A stretch of 48,310 bases of DNA, from positions 1 through 48,310 of the forward strand of contig CANFHZ010000007.1 in NCBI GenBank assembly GCA_947446885.1. The letters run 5' to 3'. The translations under genes and the position numbers were made by a program. The notes under the pieces were generated by a model. That model did not search any database. It was not told the DNA's origin and worked only from the letters and a program-made list of their open reading frames with translations. Source of the DNA: Comamonadaceae bacterium (lineage in GTDB: Bacteria > Pseudomonadota > Gammaproteobacteria > Burkholderiales > Burkholderiaceae_C). Shown piece by piece: positions 44,096-48,310 of the stretch. Within the stretch, counting starts at the first letter, position 1; every line of letters starts with the position of its first letter.

Positions 44096-45598
44096 ATGAA
44101 TCGCGAATTGTTGATGTTGGTTGAGGCGATCTCCCGCGAGAAAAACGTGGAGCGCGATGTGGTTTTGGCTGCGGTGGAAGCCGCCTTGGCGCAGGCCACG
44201 AAAAAACTCTACGCGGGTGATGTGGATATCCGCGTTGCACTGGACCGCGACAGCGGCAACTACGAAACCTTCCGCCGCTGGCATGTGGTTCCTGATGAGG
44301 CGGGCCTGCAGCTGCCGGATCAGGAAATTCTGCTCTTTGAAGCCAAAGAGCAAATCGAAGACATTGAGGTGGACGAATACATCGAAGAAGCCATCGAGTC
44401 GGTGCCCATCGGGCGCATTGGTGCGATGGCGGCCAAGCAGGTCATCTTGCAAAAAATCCGCGATGCAGAGCGCGAGATGCTGCTCAATGACTTTATGTCA
44501 CGCGGGGACAAGATTTTCACCGGCACGGTCAAGCGCATGGATAAAGGCGATCTGATTGTCGAGAACAGCCGCGTTGAGGGCCGTTTGCGCCGCACCGAGA
44601 TGATCCCCAAGGAAAACTTCCGCACCGGCGACCGCGTGCGCGCCATGATCATGGAAGTGGACCTGACGCTGCGCGGAGCGCCCATTGTGCTGTCGCGCTC
44701 ATCGCCCGAATTCATGATCGAGTTGTTTCGCCAGGAAGTGCCCGAGATTGAGCAGGGCGTTTTGGAGATCAAGTCCTGCGCCCGCGATCCGGGTTCGCGC
44801 GCCAAGATTGCCGTGTTTTCGCATGACAAGCGTGTCGACCCCATCGGTACGTGTGTGGGTGTACGGGGTACGCGGATCAACGGCGTGACCAACGAGTTGG
44901 CCGGCGAGCGGGTGGACATTGTGTTGTGGAGCGAAGACCCGGCGCAATTTGTGATTGGCGCACTTGCTCCAGCGAACGTCAGCTCCATCGTTGTGGACGA
45001 AGAGCGGCACGCGATGGATGTGGTGGTTGATGAAGAAAACCTGGCGATTGCCATCGGGCGCGGCGGCCAGAACGTGCGCCTGGCCTCCGAGCTGACGGGT
45101 TGGAAAATCAACATCATGGACGCTGTCGAGTCGGCCCAAAAGCAGGCCAACGAAACCGATGCCGGTCGCCGCCTGTTCATGGAAAAGCTGGATGTGGACG
45201 AAGAGATCGCTGACATCCTGATCGCCGAAGGCTTCACAAGCCTAGAAGAAGTGGCCTATGTGCCCATCCAGGAAATGTTGGAAATCGAATCCTTTGACGA
45301 AGACACGGTGCATGAACTGCGCAACCGGGCGAAAGACGTGTTGCTGACCATGGAAATCGCGCAGGAAGGCAGCACCGAAGCAGCAATCGTGTCCCAGGAC
45401 CTGCACGACATCGAGGGGCTTGACTCCGGAACGATTGCGCAGTTGCAAGGCGGTGGCGTCCGTACCCGCGACGATTTGGCAGATCTTGCTATTGACGAAC
45501 TTATTGATATCACGGGCCAGTCACAAGACGACGCCCGCGCCCTGATCATGAAGGCCCGCGCACATTGGTTCGCCGATGACGCAGCCCCTCAAGAGTAA
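44096..45598 (+). CDS. nusA: Transcription termination/antitermination factor NusA
   Basis: This 500-residue RNA-polymerase-binding factor has an N-terminal domain beginning '[34 protein letters not shown]'. An S1 domain follows ('[35 protein letters not shown]'), then two KH domains ('[33 protein letters not shown]', '[32 protein letters not shown]'). The C-terminus has two acidic helix-hairpin repeats (about 355-495), as in E. coli NusA (495). ATG 44096 is used; GGAG is about ten bases upstream. NusA could act on the leader terminator of its own operon. Confidence 0.98.
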   Translation: MNRELLMLVEAISREKNVERDVVLAAVEAALAQATKKLYAGDVDIRVALDRDSGNYETFRRWHVVPDEAGLQLPDQEILLFEAKEQIEDIEVDEYIEEAIESVPIGRIGAMAAKQVILQKIRDAEREMLLNDFMSRGDKIFTGTVKRMDKGDLIVENSRVEGRLRRTEMIPKENFRTGDRVRAMIMEVDLTLRGAPIVLSRSSPEFMIELFRQEVPEIEQGVLEIKSCARDPGSRAKIAVFSHDKRVDPIGTCVGVRGTRINGVTNELAGERVDIVLWSEDPAQFVIGALAPANVSSIVVDEERHAMDVVVDEENLAIAIGRGGQNVRLASELTGWKINIMDAVESAQKQANETDAGRRLFMEKLDVDEEIADILIAEGFTSLEEVAYVPIQEMLEIESFDEDTVHELRNRAKDVLLTMEIAQEGSTEAAIVSQDLHDIEGLDSGTIAQLQGGGVRTRDDLADLAIDELIDITGQSQDDARALIMKARAHWFADDAAPQE

Positions 45599-45622
45599 TG
45601 GCCATGAAAGGTTACACACAAC

Positions 45623-48310
45623 ATGTCCATCACCACTGTTTCCGAGTTCGCTAATGAGCTCAAGCGGCCCACAGAAACGCTGCTTGAGCAGTTGAAAGCC
45701 GCTGGCGTGCCCAAAGCCGCCGCCGCTGACACGCTGACTGACGCCGACAAGCACAAGCTGCTGGCGTTTTTGCAAAGCAGCCACGGCACCGCCGGTGCCG
45801 AGCGTAAAAAAATCACGCTGGTTAAAAAGCAGACCACCGAGATTAAGCAGGCCGACGCATCCGGTAAGGCACGCACGATCCAGGTGGAGGTACGCAAGAA
45901 GCGCACTTTTATCCGGCGTGAAGATGGAAGTGACGGCCTTGCCGATGCATCCGTTTCGGCAATCCCGCAAGCACCCCTGATCGACGAGGCAGAACTGGCT
46001 CGCCGCGAAGAGGAAGCCCGCCGCCAGGCCGAATTGCTGCGCCGCCAGGAAGAAGAGTTGGCGCAACGGCGTCGCGAACGCGAAGAAGCAGAAGCGCGCG
46101 ATCGCGCCGCTGCCGAGCAGGCTGCAGCACAAGAGATCGCAACACAGGCCAGCGAAGCGACTGTGACACCGGCACCACGGCGAGTCGGCAACAAAATCCA
46201 ACCATCCGCTGAAGAACTGCAGGCCCAGCAAGCCAAGGAAGACGCCAAGGCCGCTGCCGAGCAGGCGCGTCTGGACAGCCTGGCCCAAGCTGCTGCGGCC
46301 TCTAAAGCGGCCTCTGAAGAAGACGCGGCGCGCGCCGCCGAATTGGGCGACCGTCGCCGCAAGGCCGAGGCTGAAGCCTCCGCCATCCGGATGATGATGT
46401 CCACGCCCAAGAAGGTGCTGGTTGCCAAGAAGCCGGAAGAAGTCAAGCCCCCAGTGGATGCCAAGTCCGCCGTCAAAGGCACTTTGCACAAGCCTGCGGC
46501 CGGTAGCACCGTGGCCAAGGCCAAGCCGGGTGGCGCACCAGGCGCCGGTACGGGCAAAGAGGTCAAATCCGCCAAGCTCTCCAGCAGCTGGGCAGGCGAT
46601 ACGGCCAAGAAAAAAGAGATCAAAACCCGTGGAGACACGGGTGCTGGTACCGGACGTTCAAGCAACTGGCGCGCCGGCCCACGTGGCAAACGCGGGCACG
46701 ACCGCGATGAGCACCAAAGCGCATCCGCCCCCGTCGAAGCGCGTGTGATCGAGGTTCACGTTCCGGAGACGATTACCGTGGCCGAGTTGGCCCACAAAAT
46801 GGCCATCAAGGCCAGCGAGGTGATCAAGCAGCTGATGAAGCTGGGCCAGATGGTCACCATCAACCAGCCGTTGGACCAGGACACCGCCATGATCGTGGTG
46901 GAAGAGTTGGGCCACACCGCCGTGATCGCGGCGCTGGACGACCCGGAAGCCTTCACCGACGACGAGGTGCAATCCCATGCGGAGTCACTGCCGCGTGCGC
47001 CGGTGGTAACCGTGATGGGCCACGTTGACCACGGCAAGACCTCGCTGCTGGACTACATCCGCCGCGCCAAAGTCGCCTCGGGTGAGGCGGGCGGTATCAC
47101 CCAGCACATCGGGGCTTACCACGTCGAGACCGCGCGCGGCATGGTGTCCTTTTTGGATACGCCTGGACACGAGGCTTTCACGGCCATGCGTGCCCGCGGC
47201 GCGCAGGCAACGGATATCGTGATCTTGGTGGTGGCTGCTGATGACGGTGTCATGCCGCAGACCAAAGAAGCGATCAAGCACGCCAAGGCCGCGGGCGTCC
47301 CCATCGTGGTGGCGATCAACAAAATCGACAAGCCCGATTCCAACCCTGAGCGCGTGAAAAACGAGCTGGTGGTCGAAGAGGTGGTGCCGGAGGAATTCGG
47401 CGGCGAGTCGCCTTTTGTCAGTGTGTCTGCCAAAACCGGGCAGGGCATTGATGATCTGCTGGAACAGGTCTTGTTGCAGGCCGAGGTGTTGGAGTTGCGT
47501 GCGCCGGTGGACGCCATGGCCAAAGGCCTGGTGATTGAGGCCAAGCTGGACAAGGGTCGCGGACCTGTGGCAACGGTGTTGGTTCAATCCGGCACGCTGA
47601 AGGCGGGCGACGTGGTTCTGGCTGGCCAGACCTATGGCCGCGTGCGCGCCATGCTCGACGAAAACGGCAAGCCCGCCAAGACTGCAGGGCCTTCGATCCC
47701 CGTGGAAATCCAGGGTCTGACGGAGGTTCCGCAGGCGGGTGACGAGTTCATGGTCATGTCCGATGAGCGGCGCGCCCGGGAAATTGCGACCTACCGTGCC
47801 GGCAAGTTCCGTAACACCAAGCTGGCCAAGCAGCAAGCCGCCAAGCTGGATTCGGTGTTTGCCGACATGACCTCGGGCGACATCAAGATGTTGCCCATCA
47901 TTGTCAAAGCCGATGTACAGGGTTCGCAAGAGGCGCTGGCCGCGTCCCTGCTCAAACTCTCTACCGAGGAGGTCAAGGTACAGATGGTCTACTCGGCTGT
48001 GGGCGGCATCAGCGAGTCCGACATCAACCTGGCGATTGCGTCCAAGGCCATCGTCATCGGCTTTAACGTGCGGGCCGATGCCGGAGCGCGCAAGCTGGCC
48101 GAAGGCAATGGCGTGGACATCCACTACTACAACATCATTTACGACGCGGTCGATGAGTTGAAAGCAGCCATGTCTGGCATGCTCGCGCCCGAGAAGCGCG
48201 AAGAGGTCATCGGCATGGCCGAGATCCGCACCGTGTTCGTGGCGTCCAAGATCGGTACCGTCGCAGGCTGCATGGTCACCGCCGGCTTTGTCACCCGCAG
48301 CGCGCATTTC
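45623..48310 (+). CDS. infB: Translation initiation factor IF-2, 3' end cut by the window edge
   Basis: The ORF track omits this gene because it runs off the right edge; 896 codons are present. The start is ATG 45623 with AAAGG upstream. Domains in order are: IF2_N ('[28 protein letters not shown]'); a long charged Ala/Glu/Arg/Lys linker (about 100-370, e.g. '[24 protein letters not shown]'); a second IF2_N-like module ('[25 protein letters not shown]'); the GTPase G1 '[17 protein letters not shown]', G3 'DTPGHEAF' and G4 'AINKIDKP'; then domains II-III and part of IV. About 50 residues of the C-terminal fMet-tRNA-binding domain are missing. It recruits initiator tRNA to the 30S subunit. Confidence 0.97.
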   Translation, partial: MSITTVSEFANELKRPTETLLEQLKAAGVPKAAAADTLTDADKHKLLAFLQSSHGTAGAERKKITLVKKQTTEIKQADASGKARTIQVEVRKKRTFIRREDGSDGLADASVSAIPQAPLIDEAELARREEEARRQAELLRRQEEELAQRRREREEAEARDRAAAEQAAAQEIATQASEATVTPAPRRVGNKIQPSAEELQAQQAKEDAKAAAEQARLDSLAQAAAASKAASEEDAARAAELGDRRRKAEAEASAIRMMMSTPKKVLVAKKPEEVKPPVDAKSAVKGTLHKPAAGSTVAKAKPGGAPGAGTGKEVKSAKLSSSWAGDTAKKKEIKTRGDTGAGTGRSSNWRAGPRGKRGHDRDEHQSASAPVEARVIEVHVPETITVAELAHKMAIKASEVIKQLMKLGQMVTINQPLDQDTAMIVVEELGHTAVIAALDDPEAFTDDEVQSHAESLPRAPVVTVMGHVDHGKTSLLDYIRRAKVASGEAGGITQHIGAYHVETARGMVSFLDTPGHEAFTAMRARGAQATDIVILVVAADDGVMPQTKEAIKHAKAAGVPIVVAINKIDKPDSNPERVKNELVVEEVVPEEFGGESPFVSVSAKTGQGIDDLLEQVLLQAEVLELRAPVDAMAKGLVIEAKLDKGRGPVATVLVQSGTLKAGDVVLAGQTYGRVRAMLDENGKPAKTAGPSIPVEIQGLTEVPQAGDEFMVMSDERRAREIATYRAGKFRNTKLAKQQAAKLDSVFADMTSGDIKMLPIIVKADVQGSQEALAASLLKLSTEEVKVQMVYSAVGGISESDINLAIASKAIVIGFNVRADAGARKLAEGNGVDIHYYNIIYDAVDELKAAMSGMLAPEKREEVIGMAEIRTVFVASKIGTVAGCMVTAGFVTRSAHF

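Noticed and set aside
46985-48307. 440-residue ORF on the - strand opposite infB
   Set aside because: Antisense of the IF-2 GTPase region, whose G1, G3 and G4 motifs are clear on the + strand.

Overview
The window is high-GC, gene-dense bacterial chromosome. Protein content and gene order (ribF-ileS-lspA, rpmB-rpmG, trxB divergent from ftsK-lolA-rarA, livHMGF, fabI, rimP-nusA-infB) point to a betaproteobacterium of the order Burkholderiales, most likely family Comamonadaceae (Rhodoferax/Polaromonas-like). This is inferred from protein character and synteny, not from a database search. I see no tRNA, rRNA, CRISPR array, prophage, insertion sequence or integrase. Nearly everything is chromosomal core or common accessory content.

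Layout: 1-2140 (+) has the tail of an EamA/DMT transporter, a quinone oxidoreductase and an uncharacterised outer-membrane beta-barrel. 2137-6605 (-) is the ribF-ileS-lspA unit. 6727-8973 (+) has an HNH endonuclease, an export-signal-bearing ATP-dependent DNA ligase and purN. 8942-9214 (-) is a DUF1653 protein, divergent from an RsmB/NOP-type methyltransferase and a fatty-acid desaturase (9232-11810, +). A perfect bidirectional terminator separates these from rpmB-rpmG (-), preceded by trxB (-). ftsK-lolA-rarA (13562-17888, +) is followed by livHMGF plus a DMT transporter (18095-22525, +). Next come an iron-sulfur flavin reductase (-), an atypical SDR and a glycine-zipper protein (+), an RND efflux permease with its adaptor (-), and a xylB-xylA-oxidoreductase operon (-). 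34213-39134 (+) has an orphan small protein and an ABC ATPase/FtsX permease/CrtC-lipocalin operon. Then follow gloB (-), a large Orn/Lys/Arg decarboxylase (+), fabI (-), and rimP-nusA-infB (+), which runs off the right edge.

I did not find an obvious new multi-gene defence or mobile system. The most interesting signals are regulatory. (1) A near-consensus NtrC box sits about 100 bp upstream of a sigma-54-like -24/-12 element in front of livHMGF, suggesting nitrogen-controlled branched-chain amino-acid or amide uptake. (2) A large structured leader precedes rpmB-rpmG. (3) A strong intrinsic terminator lies right after the predicted start of the rimP-nusA-infB transcript. (4) A 15-bp palindrome lies upstream of the xylose operon. 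Two gene sets also merit attention: the nuclease/exported-ligase pair, and the ABC/FtsX/lipocalin operon, whose substrate is unknown.
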